From positions 1 to 64,000 of the forward strand of contig JAYKIL010000015.1 in assembly GCA_035284745.1 (NCBI GenBank): a stretch of 64,000 nt of DNA, read 5' to 3'. Below the pieces are notes generated by a model, which worked only from the letters and a program-made list of their open reading frames with translations, did no database searches and was not told the origin of the DNA. The position numbers and the translations under genes are program-made. This stretch comes from JAYKJB01 sp035284745 [NCBI: Candidatus Sericytochromatia bacterium]. GTDB lineage: Bacteria; Cyanobacteriota; Sericytochromatia; S15B-MN24. Below are positions 17,825-27,334 of the stretch, piece after piece (within the stretch, counting starts at the first letter, position 1; every line of letters begins with the position of its first letter).

Positions 17825-18082
17825 AGGAATGGTCCTCTCAGGTGGGGATTGGGATTGGACTGAGTCCAGTCTCACAATGCGACTTTAATTTATTTTAAAT
17901 CATTCTTAGTGTTTGCTCAATAAATGCCTCTATCGGCGGTGCGCGTAAAAAACTGACGCAGGAATTTCAGAATTGAATTAAAAAGTTTGCGGAGTGAGCG
18001 CTTTTCTATGGGTAACCTGCGCCCTCCGTGCTTTTCGAGGGTACAAGGCGGGCGAGGGGCCGTCGGAGGAGAAGGAACACCC

Positions 18083-18931
18083 ATGGTTCGGACGTTTTCG
18101 GGCGGAATGGCTTTGGTTCTGCTCTGGAGCCTCTTGGCTGCAGGGCTGCCTCAGGCGGAAGCCCAGATTATTTTGCTGCCATGTCCGGATTGTCCTCCTG
18201 ATATGGGCCAACCGATACCCATCCAGTCGGGTCTTCGACATCAATTTTTAGAGCCAGGGGATGATGACCCAGAATTACGAGATGTTGCCCTGTTTGAGGC
18301 GATTCGCGACGGTCATTTGAGTTACGTGCAGGCTTTGGCCGCCGCCGGGGTGAGTTTGACCCATCGTGATCAAAATGGCTTGATGCCGCTGGCGTGGGCG
18401 GCGCAATACGGGCGATTGGATATTCTCAATTACCTGCTCGCCCGCGGTGTCCCCCGGAACCCGATGGACCATTATGGTTTCACACCCCTGATGTGGGCTG
18501 CCCAGCAGGGTCAACGCCAAGTGGTGCGGGCTCTGCTTCTCGCGGGCGCGAATCCACGGGTTCGGACCCGTCGAGGTGTGGATGCCTTGGCACTCGCTCG
18601 GGTCGCGCGGCATGTGTCTGTGGAGGCCCTGTTGCTGGATGCCTTGGCGGGGCGGTTGACGCCCCCCACGCCGCTTCCGTCTCCGGGCGTTGTTCCCACC
18701 CCGCCGCCTCCCACCCCTCGTCCTTTGCCCAGCCTTGCGCCGACCGCTGCGCCGGCCGAGGAGACGGCTTCTCCGGTTGCCAGCGGCGCGGTCACCCTTC
18801 CAGATTCATTGGAGCCGTCGTTGGGCGCTTCGGAGACCCGCGACACGGTCGCGTCCGATAATCTGACCCCTGTTTTTGAGGGGCCCTCCAGCAGTGAAAC
18901 CGTTTCTCCAGCGCCTCCGGAGGCCGATTAA
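18083..18931 (+). CDS. Exported ankyrin-repeat protein
   Basis: About 282 residues. ATG 18083 follows GGAGGAGAAGGA and fits a Sec signal peptide cleaved near AEA-Q; the frame is open upstream but without a site. Three ankyrin repeats are visible (ALFEAIRDGHLSYVQALAAAG, LMPLAWAAQYGRLDILNYLL, FTPLMWAAQQGQRQVVRALLLAG) plus a degenerate fourth. A Pro/Thr/Ser-rich low-complexity tail of about 100 residues follows. Ankyrin repeats bind proteins; here the partner would be periplasmic or extracellular. A CPDC motif lies just after the signal peptide. The 258-bp region upstream is AT-rich and shared with the divergent M14 gene. Confidence 0.87.
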   Translation: MVRTFSGGMALVLLWSLLAAGLPQAEAQIILLPCPDCPPDMGQPIPIQSGLRHQFLEPGDDDPELRDVALFEAIRDGHLSYVQALAAAGVSLTHRDQNGLMPLAWAAQYGRLDILNYLLARGVPRNPMDHYGFTPLMWAAQQGQRQVVRALLLAGANPRVRTRRGVDALALARVARHVSVEALLLDALAGRLTPPTPLPSPGVVPTPPPPTPRPLPSLAPTAAPAEETASPVASGAVTLPDSLEPSLGASETRDTVASDNLTPVFEGPSSSETVSPAPPEAD

Positions 18932-19107
18932 GGGGCGTTGGCCTTCTTTCGTTTGGGGTTCTCGTTGGTCAAGGGCCCGCAGGCTGTGGTATCGTAGAAG
19001 GGTGATTCCTCGGCCAGCGATAATTCGCCTCGCAGCCTCGACACAGCCTGGCGCTCGGGAATCGGTTGACGCTTACCCGTTTCACCATTGTGGGGTCCAA
19101 CGCGCTA

Positions 19108-19419
19108 ATGACCAAAAAGAAAGAGTCCAAAAAGTTTCCGTACGTCGACCGGATTGATGAGTTGACGCCGTTTCGTGAGCAGGCCGGTGGTTTTCTGTCT
19201 CCTGAAGGGGCCGCCAAAATTCTGATGACGACACGCTCGCAGATTGCTCTGCTTGAGACCCGGGGCGAAATCACCGGCTTTCGTCTTCGTGGAGGCAGTG
19301 CTCCGGAAGCCAAGGACATCGTTTTCATTTCCCACGAGAGTGTCAAGGCATACGCGGTGCGCAAGAAGGCTGCGGATGCGGCCAAGGCTGAAGCGAAACA
19401 GCCCGTCGCTGCCGAGTAA
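19108..19419 (+). CDS. Small helix-turn-helix (excisionase-like) protein
   Basis: About 103 residues, starting at ATG 19108; no strong ribosome site is visible and the frame is open to 19066. A central block (GFLSPEGAAKILMTTRSQIALLETRGEITGFRLRG) looks like the winged helix-turn-helix of MerR/Xis-type excisionase proteins, which begins with a similar layout of LT..EAA..L....I..L...G. Both ends are Lys-rich, consistent with DNA binding. It is a monocistronic unit closed by a terminator, with no phage or integrase gene nearby, so it is more likely a small regulator than an excisionase. Confidence 0.75.
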   Translation: MTKKKESKKFPYVDRIDELTPFREQAGGFLSPEGAAKILMTTRSQIALLETRGEITGFRLRGGSAPEAKDIVFISHESVKAYAVRKKAADAAKAEAKQPVAAE

Positions 19420-19449
19420 GTCTTTCGGCGCACGGAGAGTTTGTTCGAA

Positions 19450-19482
19450 CCCGGGGCGATGCTTTCACCCCGGGATTTTTTT
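19450..19482 (+). terminator. Intrinsic terminator
   Basis: A 7-bp GC stem (CCCGGGG with CCCCGGG), 11-base loop and a run of seven T residues, 30 bases after the helix-turn-helix gene. Confidence 0.85.
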
Positions 19483-19529
19483 GGGGAACGACCAACTCGC
19501 TCGCTTTCAGCCCTTTTTGGGAGCATTTC

Positions 19530-21581
19530 GTGTCCGAACCGGATGATGTTATTGCGAAACTGTTCGATCAAACCAGATTGGTTGGTCGTTTTCGGCGTCG
19601 GAGTGCTGTAGATGTCATTGTGACTTGGGACGATGTCCGTGCCGTAGAGCCATTGGCCCGGGCTGTTGTGGAGCTGCGCGATGATCACGTGCAGAGGAAA
19701 GCACTGGACCGTCTGGGCCAACTGACTGAGCAAACGGCCGTTGATGTCGTATGTGAGGTATGGGCAGACACGCGGCACCCGCTTCTGGACGCTTTGATAC
19801 GTGAGAAGGGGTGGTTGGCCGCTTATCAGGAAAATGTCCGGATTCTCGGCTTGTTGGCGCGCGGTGAGGCAGAGTCTTTGATGGGCGTCAATCGTGACGG
19901 CGCGGCGTTTCTGGTCGCCGCTGCCTCGGATCGTGATCCACACCTCGCTGAGGCAGCCGCGCGTGTCTTGACGCAGTTGCAGCGCGCGGATGCGGTCGAT
20001 GCCCTGGTAGAGATGGCCTTGGAACACGATGATCTTCGCGCGTTGCAGGCGATTCGGGACGGCGGTTACAGTGTTGCAGATCCTTCAGTGTCCGCCGTCT
20101 TGCTGATTCTGACTCAGCAACTCACGGCTTACGAGGCCCACGACCCCACGGGCGCCCACTTGGCGGATGCGCTTCAATCGGCCCCTCTTCCGAGGCGCCA
20201 TCAACTGGCTTTGAAGGCGCGGGAACATCGCTTGGCTCCTTGGGCCTATGCGTTGCGACGACTTCCACCGGGCGAGATTCTGCCTGTCGAATGGGACTGT
20301 CTTTTAACGGTTTTGTTGTCCCACGGCTCGTATGAGGATATCTGGCGTTGGTCGGTGCGTGCTTCGGTACCGGTCGCCTTGGGGTATGTTCGTGCCCTTG
20401 TTGCGGCTGACTGGTCCCCCGCGCTGAATGCCCCTGATGCGAGGCTGTTTCGGAAACTGGCGGGCCTCCAAGAGCGGTGTGAGGGTGAACCCGACGCCTC
20501 GGGCGAGCGAATTATCGCCAGCAATATTTTTGAGGGGTCGCCCGGGCACGCGACGTTGCTTGCGGTGAGCTCCAACTGGCACTTTATGGCCGTTGGGGGT
20601 GACCACGAGGCGGTGCGCGTTTTTTCTTTGCCGGACGGCGAGCCGGTCGCCTCGTTGGATGGGTTACCTGGCTGGACCCGGGCCGTGGCTTTCGGCGGGA
20701 TGGGGCGATTGTTGGCGATCGCCACCATGAACAACCGCACCCGGGTGCATCGCATTCCGGATGGTGAAATTGTGGCATCACTGGAAACGCCGGATGTTTC
20801 GGTGATCGCGATGCGCGGTGACGGACGTTTGCTGGCTGCCTCTTGCGGTGCGCGAATCGACTTGTGGGATGTGGAACGGGAGCGGATTGTTCACGCGATT
20901 GGGAATCAGGGACGAACGGTTAAGCGCATCGAAATGGGCCCGCGTGGCCGTGCCCTGGCTGCGTGGGGCAGTGATGGGGTCACCCGGGTATGGTCTCTGC
21001 CAGACGGGGCCCTGCTGACCGCTTTCGACGGGGCGGAGGGGGGGCTGGCCGCTCTGGCTTTCAATGCTGATGAAACCCAGCTCGCCATATCGGATCGCGG
21101 CGGTATACTGCGCGTTTACTCGTTGCCCAGCTGTGAATTGCTGTGCGAAGTGTCTACGGAGACAAAGGCGATTCGTTCTTTGGCGTTTCGCCCTGACGGG
21201 GACGTGATTGCGGTTGGAGGGCACGACCATTTCGTTCGCTTGGTGGCACTGCCAGAGGGAGAATTGTTGGGGCAGGTTGATGGCTACGCGGGGGCATCCG
21301 TGCTCCAATGGAACAGTTTGGGGCAGCTCTTGACCGGGGCCGTGGAAGGAAACCGTACGGCCCGGATTTGGTTTCCGGCCCTCCCTCCGTTGACAGCCCT
21401 CGCCGTTCAGCATGCACGAGCGGATGAAATTGCCTGGGCGCAACGCCGCCACCAGGACCCTCAGTTGCCGCGCCAAGACCGGACGTGGCTCACTGCTTGG
21501 GGCACACTGGTCATGGCCCTGCGCGGGGCCTTGCCTCGGAAAGAAGAACCCGTTCAGAGTGAAACCGGGACATCATTTTGA
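19530..21581 (+). CDS. HEAT-like plus WD40-like beta-propeller protein
   Basis: 683 residues from GTG 19530 with GGGAG six bases upstream. Residues 1 to about 310 are alpha-helical with HEAT-like spacing (VRAVEPLARAVVELRDDHVQRKALDRLG and similar). From about 330 to 630 come seven or so WD40-like blades with the recurring pattern of a VWSLPDG / RVFSLPDG / RVYSLPSC strand end, missing most of the canonical Trp-Asp pairs. There is no signal peptide, so it is a cytosolic protein-interaction scaffold. No partner can be named from its neighbours. Confidence 0.82.
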   Translation: MSEPDDVIAKLFDQTRLVGRFRRRSAVDVIVTWDDVRAVEPLARAVVELRDDHVQRKALDRLGQLTEQTAVDVVCEVWADTRHPLLDALIREKGWLAAYQENVRILGLLARGEAESLMGVNRDGAAFLVAAASDRDPHLAEAAARVLTQLQRADAVDALVEMALEHDDLRALQAIRDGGYSVADPSVSAVLLILTQQLTAYEAHDPTGAHLADALQSAPLPRRHQLALKAREHRLAPWAYALRRLPPGEILPVEWDCLLTVLLSHGSYEDIWRWSVRASVPVALGYVRALVAADWSPALNAPDARLFRKLAGLQERCEGEPDASGERIIASNIFEGSPGHATLLAVSSNWHFMAVGGDHEAVRVFSLPDGEPVASLDGLPGWTRAVAFGGMGRLLAIATMNNRTRVHRIPDGEIVASLETPDVSVIAMRGDGRLLAASCGARIDLWDVERERIVHAIGNQGRTVKRIEMGPRGRALAAWGSDGVTRVWSLPDGALLTAFDGAEGGLAALAFNADETQLAISDRGGILRVYSLPSCELLCEVSTETKAIRSLAFRPDGDVIAVGGHDHFVRLVALPEGELLGQVDGYAGASVLQWNSLGQLLTGAVEGNRTARIWFPALPPLTALAVQHARADEIAWAQRRHQDPQLPRQDRTWLTAWGTLVMALRGALPRKEEPVQSETGTSF

Positions 21582-21596
21582 GATCAGCGGCCTCGT

Positions 21597-23105
21597 TCAG
21601 GCCCCGTGGCTCACGTCCCAATTCCGCGACCTTTCAACCGCACGTTGCCAACCGGAGTAGAGCGATGCGCGCTGAGGTGAGGACAGAGATGGCTCGAAGC
21701 GTCTGTCGCCCGATTGAAGGTGACTGAGTGCTTCTTGGCTTTCCCATAAGCCCGTGGTCAATCCTGCCAGGGCAGCAGCGCCCCAGGCGGTGCTCTCCAC
21801 TTGGTTCTGGCGTACCACCGAGACCCCCAAAACATCGGCTTGAAATTGCATTAGAAAATTGTTGGCTGTGGCGCCGCCATCCACGCGCAATTCCGCAAGG
21901 GAGACCCCACTGTCTTTCGCCATGGCATCAAGAATATCGCGGGTTTGGTAGGCAATCGCCTCCAGGGTGGCCCGCGTGATGTGAGCGCGGGATGACCCCC
22001 GCGTCAGGCCCACGATCGTGCCCCGCGCAAAACCGTCCCAGTAGGGCGCCCCCAACCCGACGAATGCAGGCACCAGATAGACCCCACCGGTATCGGGCAC
22101 CGAGGAGGCCAACGCCTCACTGTCGGCCGCCTGGGTGATGATACCCAACCCGTCCCGCAACCATTGCACGGCCGCACCTGCCATAAACACACTGCCCTCC
22201 AAGGCGTACAGTGGGGGGGCGCCCTCCCGTTGCCAGGCCAGGGTCGTTAGCAGACGATTGCGACTCGGCACCGCTTTTCCCCCCGTGTTCATGAGCATAA
22301 AACAACCCGTGCCGTAGGTGTTTTTGGCTTGTCCCGCCTCAAAACAGTTTTGTCCAAACAAAGCGGCGTGTTGATCACCCGCGATGGCCGCAATCGGAAT
22401 GCCCGCGGGCAGTATTTCAATCTCTGCCGTGTCGCCAAATTTGCAACCGCTCGGGCGAACCGTTGGCAGTAAGGGCGCCGGGATTCCAAAGGTTTCAAGC
22501 AGCTCTTCACTCCAGGCCAAACGGTGTATATCGAACAGCATCGTGCGGGAAGCGTTCGTGACATCCGTGCTGTGAACTCGCCCCGCCGTCAGGTTCCACA
22601 GCAGCCAACTGTCAATGGTTCCGGCCGCGAGTCGGCCTTGCTCGGCCGCTCCCCGGGCATCAGGAATGTGCTCGAGCAGCCACGCTAACTTGCTGGCAGA
22701 AAAATAAGCGTCAACCACAAGGCCCGTTTGTTCCGTGATTGTTTTTGCAACAGGGCTGTTTGCAAGCTGTTGACACTGTTCGGCGGTGCGCCTGCATTGC
22801 CACACGATGGCGTTGTGAAGAGGTTTGCCCGTTTCTCGATCCCAAAGAACGACCGTTTCTCGTTGGTTCGTGATTCCGATACCCGTCAACTGATGGCCGT
22901 GAAGGTTGGCAGCGCTCAGGGCCTCTCGAATGGCTCGCAAGGTGCGGGTCCAAATTTCGACGGCATCGTGCTCGACCCACCCGGGTTGGGGGTAGTGTTG
23001 GGTAATTTCTTGGTATCCCTTGCCAATGGGGCGCCCTTTGACGTCAAAAATGATAGCTGTACTGCCCGTTGTGCCTTGATCAATGGCGAGAATGTAGCCT
23101 GCCAC
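21597..23105 (-). CDS. glpK: Glycerol kinase
   Basis: 502 residues from GTG 23105, which has AAGGAG six bases upstream; the longer open frame is not needed. FGGY-family kinase that phosphorylates glycerol with ATP to glycerol 3-phosphate. Visible signatures are AIDQGTTGSTAIIFD (phosphate-binding), GITNQRETVVLWDRETG, TIDSWLLWNLTAG, IAGDQHAALFGQ, YGTGCFML and the FGGY-type RVDGGATANNFLMQFQADVLG near the C-terminus. Length is normal for the family. No glpF or glpD lies nearby. The gene lies 20 bases after a small exported protein and is probably cotranscribed with it. Confidence 0.97.
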   Translation of the reverse strand: MAGYILAIDQGTTGSTAIIFDVKGRPIGKGYQEITQHYPQPGWVEHDAVEIWTRTLRAIREALSAANLHGHQLTGIGITNQRETVVLWDRETGKPLHNAIVWQCRRTAEQCQQLANSPVAKTITEQTGLVVDAYFSASKLAWLLEHIPDARGAAEQGRLAAGTIDSWLLWNLTAGRVHSTDVTNASRTMLFDIHRLAWSEELLETFGIPAPLLPTVRPSGCKFGDTAEIEILPAGIPIAAIAGDQHAALFGQNCFEAGQAKNTYGTGCFMLMNTGGKAVPSRNRLLTTLAWQREGAPPLYALEGSVFMAGAAVQWLRDGLGIITQAADSEALASSVPDTGGVYLVPAFVGLGAPYWDGFARGTIVGLTRGSSRAHITRATLEAIAYQTRDILDAMAKDSGVSLAELRVDGGATANNFLMQFQADVLGVSVVRQNQVESTAWGAAALAGLTTGLWESQEALSHLQSGDRRFEPSLSSPQRASLYSGWQRAVERSRNWDVSHGA

Positions 23106-23125
23106 AAAGGTCTCCTTCGCGGTGA

Positions 23126-23644
23126 TTAATGTTTTTTGGGGTGGGGCGTGAGCGGTTCCGGGGTGATAACGTCGAGCCACCCTTTAGGGGCCTCTAGCTC
23201 GATGGCTACGGCGCCATTGGGTTCGAGTGCGTAGAGCTGTCCACTCAAGGTGATCGGGTCACCTCGTTTCAGTCTGATGGCGCGGTTCTGTTGTACCCAA
23301 TAAGCGAGCGAGAGGGATTCCGCGGGCCGGAATCCAGGTATCTGCTTCAGTGTCACGATGACGCGGCAGGCGTCAGGGTCTAATTGGCCTTTTTGCGGCG
23401 GAAAGACCTGCTGAACCTCGCCTCGGCAAGACAAAAGCTCTCGCTGCAGCGTTGTGGCGTCTTGTTCAACGGCGACCTGCATTTGGAGGTGGGTCAGGTG
23501 GTTGGCCATGCGTCTGTAGCGTTCCGTGAGTTCAGCGTCTCTGAAGATGATGACCTGACCCAAGGCCAGGGCAGGCGGAGCCACGGCAGCTGTCAAAGCG
23601 ACGCAGACTGCGCATACAAACAATCTGAGAGATATGAAGGACAT
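23126..23644 (-). CDS. Small exported protein of unknown function
   Basis: 172 residues with an N-terminal signal peptide (cleavage likely after ALA, near residue 27). The mature part begins with a helical stretch containing RYRRMANHLTHLQMQVAVEQD, then a Cys-containing region and a beta-rich end with no motif I recognise. It ends in a His/Lys tail. It lies directly upstream of glpK on the same strand, 20 bases apart, which is the only functional hint. No lipobox. Confidence 0.75.
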   Translation of the reverse strand: MSFISLRLFVCAVCVALTAAVAPPALALGQVIIFRDAELTERYRRMANHLTHLQMQVAVEQDATTLQRELLSCRGEVQQVFPPQKGQLDPDACRVIVTLKQIPGFRPAESLSLAYWVQQNRAIRLKRGDPITLSGQLYALEPNGAVAIELEAPKGWLDVITPEPLTPHPKKH

Positions 23645-23740
23645 CCGCAGGCATTAACCTCAACAGTCGTCCGAGCGACAGGGCTTACTCGTTTGTACCC
23701 ACTTGTGCTTGCGGGACACGCACGCCAATCCGGCTTGGTA

Positions 23741-24925
23741 TCAGTTTGGAGGTACGCTGGTCACGGCCTGTCGGAAGGCGGCCACTGTGGGGGTCGGATG
23801 TCGGGTGTAATCACCCGACGCACACTCGACACGATAGAGTCCAAAACGGTTGTCGAAGCTTCCCCACTCATAGTTGTCGGTGAGCGTCCACCAACAATAA
23901 CCCAGAATCGGAATTCCAGATTGGATCGCTTGTTTCACCTCGGCGACGTGCGCTGCCAGGTAGCGATCGCCTGTCCATCCGTCGGGACGAGGTTCGTGAT
24001 TGTTCGTGGCGAGGCCATTTTCGCCGATCAGAATCGGGAGATTGTAACGTGCATAGGTGTTGTGGATGATCTGCGCAAACCCCTGTGGTCTGGCAGGAAA
24101 GCGCGCGAAGCGCAAGGGAAAATGCAGCAGTTCGAGGGGCGGTATATCCCCGTAGTAATGCAGACCCACATAATCGAGGTGTTTGATGAGTGCCCCCTCC
24201 TCGTCGCCCTCGACTTTGGTGCGCAACACATCGAGAAGATGTCCGGGTTGGTAGCGCAGCCCCACTCCTAGGCGCAGAATGCCAGAAAATTCGCTGATAG
24301 AAACCATCGCATTGGGCACCACCTCGTGGATGGCTTCATAAGCGCGTTCGTGAGCTTCCACAAGGCTTCGTGCCGCCCGCGCCATCGCGAGCGGGTTTCT
24401 TTGAAAGGGGGGCATTCGCGCCGAAAGGAAACCGCCGACCAGTAAATTTGTGGGTTCATTAAAGGTGAGCCAATAGCGAACGGCGTGTCCGAACTCACGC
24501 GCAATCAGTCGGGTGTAACGTTCAAAAAGCGCGGCACTTGCCCGGCTTTCCCACCCCGCGCCATCGATTTCGTGCAACCACTGGGGTGTCGTAAAATGAT
24601 GCAGTGTGAGGATGACGGCCAGACCACGGTCGCGGGCACCCTCGAGAACTTCGTGCAAAAATGCGATCTCACGGGGGTCGAAACGCCCGGGCTCGGGTTC
24701 AATGCGTGCCCATTCGACGCTTAAACGGACGGCATTGGCACACAGCTCATCTCGCAAGCGGTCAAAGTCATCACGCCAATAGCGTCGAAAGTCCGCTCCC
24801 AAGCCCGAAGCAGCCGGAAAACGTCCGCGTTTCTCCGCCCACGTCCAATCTGACGCCGGAGCCCCCCCATCGTTCTGATGGCTTGAAATGGCGACGCCCC
24901 ACAAGGGATTGCTTGCTGACAGCAT
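23741..24925 (-). CDS. Beta-glucosidase, glycoside hydrolase family 1
   Basis: 394 residues, slightly shorter than the 440-480 typical of GH1. The acid/base Glu157 is in TFNEP and the nucleophile Glu302 in LIGENG. WGVAISSHQNDG at the N-terminus replaces the usual WGxATAxxQxEG block, and GYCWWTLTDNYEW near the C-terminus forms the aglycone/glycone pocket. There is no signal peptide, so it is a cytoplasmic enzyme splitting beta-linked disaccharides or glycosides. The deviations from canonical N-terminal residues may mean an unusual specificity. Confidence 0.95.
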   Translation of the reverse strand: MLSASNPLWGVAISSHQNDGGAPASDWTWAEKRGRFPAASGLGADFRRYWRDDFDRLRDELCANAVRLSVEWARIEPEPGRFDPREIAFLHEVLEGARDRGLAVILTLHHFTTPQWLHEIDGAGWESRASAALFERYTRLIAREFGHAVRYWLTFNEPTNLLVGGFLSARMPPFQRNPLAMARAARSLVEAHERAYEAIHEVVPNAMVSISEFSGILRLGVGLRYQPGHLLDVLRTKVEGDEEGALIKHLDYVGLHYYGDIPPLELLHFPLRFARFPARPQGFAQIIHNTYARYNLPILIGENGLATNNHEPRPDGWTGDRYLAAHVAEVKQAIQSGIPILGYCWWTLTDNYEWGSFDNRFGLYRVECASGDYTRHPTPTVAAFRQAVTSVPPN

Positions 24926-25138
24926 GGGGGTATCGTATCAGATGCTTTGCCTCTCTGTTTGTTCGGGAAGTGGATACCTGGCGCCTCGGGGAGAGTTGGT
25001 GGCCGCACGGCAGATTTCGCTTGCGAATTTGCGCCATCCGAGTTCTCATGGTGGCGTTGAATGTGCTTTCGCGGCCTGCGAGGGCATTCGTTGGGCCGCT
25101 GAGGGGCCGTGGCGTCAGCGAAGGGGAAAAAGCGAGTC

Positions 25139-26776
25139 ATGTCAAAAATTCTGATGACACGTGCATTCGCCGGTGCACTGCTTGCTGCCGTCGCGTTGAC
25201 CGGTAGCGTGCAGGCGCAAATTCAGTCAGAGCCCCCCATTGAGACGGGCCAGGAACCCCCTGAGGTGATGCGGGAGTTTCGGGGAATGTGGGTGGCGTCT
25301 GTCACCAACATTGATTGGCCGAGCAAGCCGGGGTTGTCTGCCGATGCCCAGAAGGCTGAATTGCAGACGCTGTTGGATCAGGCGGTGCGATTGAAGCTCA
25401 ATGCCGTGATTCTGCAGGTGCGTCCGGCCTGTGATGCTTTGTACGACTCATCACTTGAGCCTTGGAGCGATTACCTGACAGGGCGTCAAGGCGTCCCCCC
25501 TGAGCCTTTTTATGACCCTTTGGCCTACGCGGTGGAGCAAGCCCACTCGCGCGGCTTGGAATTGCACGCTTGGTTTAACCCTTATCGCGCACGATTGTTG
25601 GACGGGACGCCTTCGAAGGCGGCCGGCAACCACGTGAGTGTCAAACATCCGGAATGGGTCCGTAAATACGGGCGATTTTTATGGTTAGACCCGGGTGAGG
25701 ATGCTGTTCAGGATCACTCCCTCGCTGTGATGATGGACGTGGTCAAGCGGTATGACGTTGATGCGGTCCATCTTGACGATTATTTTTATCCTTATCGCGA
25801 ACCTGTGATCGGTTTGGATGGAAAACCTGCGCGAGATGCAACGGGCCGGGCTCTGCACGTGCCGTTTCCTGATGAAAAAACATTTGCCGTTTATCAAGCC
25901 GGGGGGGGGACACTGTCGCGAGACGATTGGCGGCGCGACAACGTGAATCGCTTCATCAAGCGCCTGTATCGTTCCATAAAACTTGAAAAACCTCATGTGA
26001 AGCTTGGGATCAGTCCTTTTGGAATTTGGAAGCCTGGGCATCCATTGCAGGTCAAGGGGATGAACCAGTATGAGTTTATTTATGCTGATGCTCGTTTGTG
26101 GCTGATGAGAGGCTGGTTGGACTATTTTGCGCCCCAGCTTTACTGGTCGATCGAAAACCCTGATCAGTCGTTTCCGATCCTTCTGAAATGGTGGGTCGAG
26201 CAAAATGAGCAGAAGCGCCATGTCTGGCCCGGCCTGTTTACCAGCCGGGTTCGTGAAACAGGGGATCGGGGTTTCAATGCGCGCCAGATTGCCTTTCAAA
26301 TTTTGTGGGCACGTTTGCAAAAAGGGGCCTCGGGCCACATTCATTTTAGTGCACGTGCATTGGGTGACCCATCGGGTGCGATGAATCAATTGCTGCAAAA
26401 AGAGGTTTACACCTCTTCTGCATTGATTCCCGCGTCCCCGTGGTTGGCGGGAAAACCCCCGTCAATGCCACGTTTGACGATGTCTAAAAATCTCTTGCGA
26501 CAGGAGTTAAATGTGACCTTGCAGGCTCGCGAAGGAACCGAGCCTCGGCTTTGGACGGTTTACGCCCGCCGCGGAGGCCGGTGGTCGACCGAGGTGGTGC
26601 CGATCAACCGAACGGCATTCAGTTACTCACTGGAAGGGCCGCAGGCCATTGAGGCACTTCAGGTGGCGGGGGTCGATCGCCTGGGACAGGAGGGCCCGCG
26701 GGCGCGAATTGTCATGGCGAGGGATCGGGAAAAGCTTGCCGATGGCATTTCTAAGCCTCAAATGTCACCGCGTTGA
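25139..26776 (+). CDS. Secreted family 10-like glycosyl hydrolase (GHL10/DUF187)
   Basis: About 545 residues from ATG 25139, behind AAGGGGAAAAAGCGAG. A signal peptide is cut near VQA-Q. The core is the GHL10/YngK family TIM barrel: REFRGMWVASVTNIDWPS, LNAVILQVRPACDALY, LHAWFNPYR, VDAVHLDDYFYPY and DYFAPQLYWS, each block conserved in that family. A C-terminal beta domain follows (about 450-545). These proteins act on cell-wall or extracellular polysaccharides, but the substrate is not established. A nine-G run at 25911-25919 encodes part of GGGT. The last 19 bases overlap the convergent PRC-barrel gene. Confidence 0.93.
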   Translation: MSKILMTRAFAGALLAAVALTGSVQAQIQSEPPIETGQEPPEVMREFRGMWVASVTNIDWPSKPGLSADAQKAELQTLLDQAVRLKLNAVILQVRPACDALYDSSLEPWSDYLTGRQGVPPEPFYDPLAYAVEQAHSRGLELHAWFNPYRARLLDGTPSKAAGNHVSVKHPEWVRKYGRFLWLDPGEDAVQDHSLAVMMDVVKRYDVDAVHLDDYFYPYREPVIGLDGKPARDATGRALHVPFPDEKTFAVYQAGGGTLSRDDWRRDNVNRFIKRLYRSIKLEKPHVKLGISPFGIWKPGHPLQVKGMNQYEFIYADARLWLMRGWLDYFAPQLYWSIENPDQSFPILLKWWVEQNEQKRHVWPGLFTSRVRETGDRGFNARQIAFQILWARLQKGASGHIHFSARALGDPSGAMNQLLQKEVYTSSALIPASPWLAGKPPSMPRLTMSKNLLRQELNVTLQAREGTEPRLWTVYARRGGRWSTEVVPINRTAFSYSLEGPQAIEALQVAGVDRLGQEGPRARIVMARDREKLADGISKPQMSPR

Positions 26777-27168
26777 GGTTTTTCCGCGGCCCGAATATCT
26801 TCAAGTTCCACTTCTCCCCAATCATCCATCGTGGCGAGTTGAGGGAACAGCGTCTCGCGCACGCGATGCCGGTCGACCGGATGCCAACCGGCGATGGTAG
26901 GCGCCCGTTTCAGGGTTTCACGGCTTTGTGAGAGATAGACCCGTTGGGCATTACAGTCCAACTGGAGTTGGCTGTGTGGCAATAAGTGGTCTTCACCATC
27001 GAGATGTAAAATGGCGTCTTTGACACAGCCCGTGTGCATTTCCACAATCAGGTCTTCGATAAAGCCAGCGTGAACTCCGTGGCAGTCATAAACACGCCAT
27101 CCCCGGCAATCGACAGTCTCCGCTGGCAAGCGATAACTTCGCAGATCGGCCAAACGCTGATAATGCAA
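26758..27168 (-). CDS. PRC-barrel-like domain protein
   Basis: 136 residues from TTG 27168, with GGGGAAC upstream. Residues about 20-75 form a short beta domain (GWRVYDCHGVHAGFIEDLIVEMHTG) matching the PRC-barrel pattern seen in photosynthetic reaction centre H subunits and in many stress or RNA-processing proteins. The C-terminus is charged and low in complexity. No catalytic residues are evident. It overlaps the convergent GHL10 gene by 19 bases. Confidence 0.75.
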   Translation of the reverse strand: MHYQRLADLRSYRLPAETVDCRGWRVYDCHGVHAGFIEDLIVEMHTGCVKDAILHLDGEDHLLPHSQLQLDCNAQRVYLSQSRETLKRAPTIAGWHPVDRHRVRETLFPQLATMDDWGEVELEDIRAAEKPQRGDI

Positions 27169-27334
27169 TCGCTGTTCCCCCTCTCATTTTTCGAACTTAG
27201 CACCCCGTCGCCGCGCGGCCAACAGGCGAACAGAGGTCTGTTTTGGCAGGTTCGCTCCTTCATTGTGACCGTGCTAGACTGAGTTTCTGAAAAGCGTTTC
27301 TCTTGGAGAGAGTGACTCTTGGAACTGGGAATTG

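Noticed and set aside
19108-19419. Phage excisionase or mobile-element gene
   Set aside because: The excisionase-like fold is plausible but no integrase, attachment site or other phage gene is nearby.
18969-20027. 352-codon open frame on the minus strand across the helix-turn-helix and HEAT/WD40 genes
   Set aside because: It is antisense to genes with Shine-Dalgarno sequences, domains and a terminator.
23384-24271. 295-codon plus-strand frame over the small exported protein and GH1 genes
   Set aside because: Antisense to a GH1 gene with intact catalytic Glu residues; no ribosome site.
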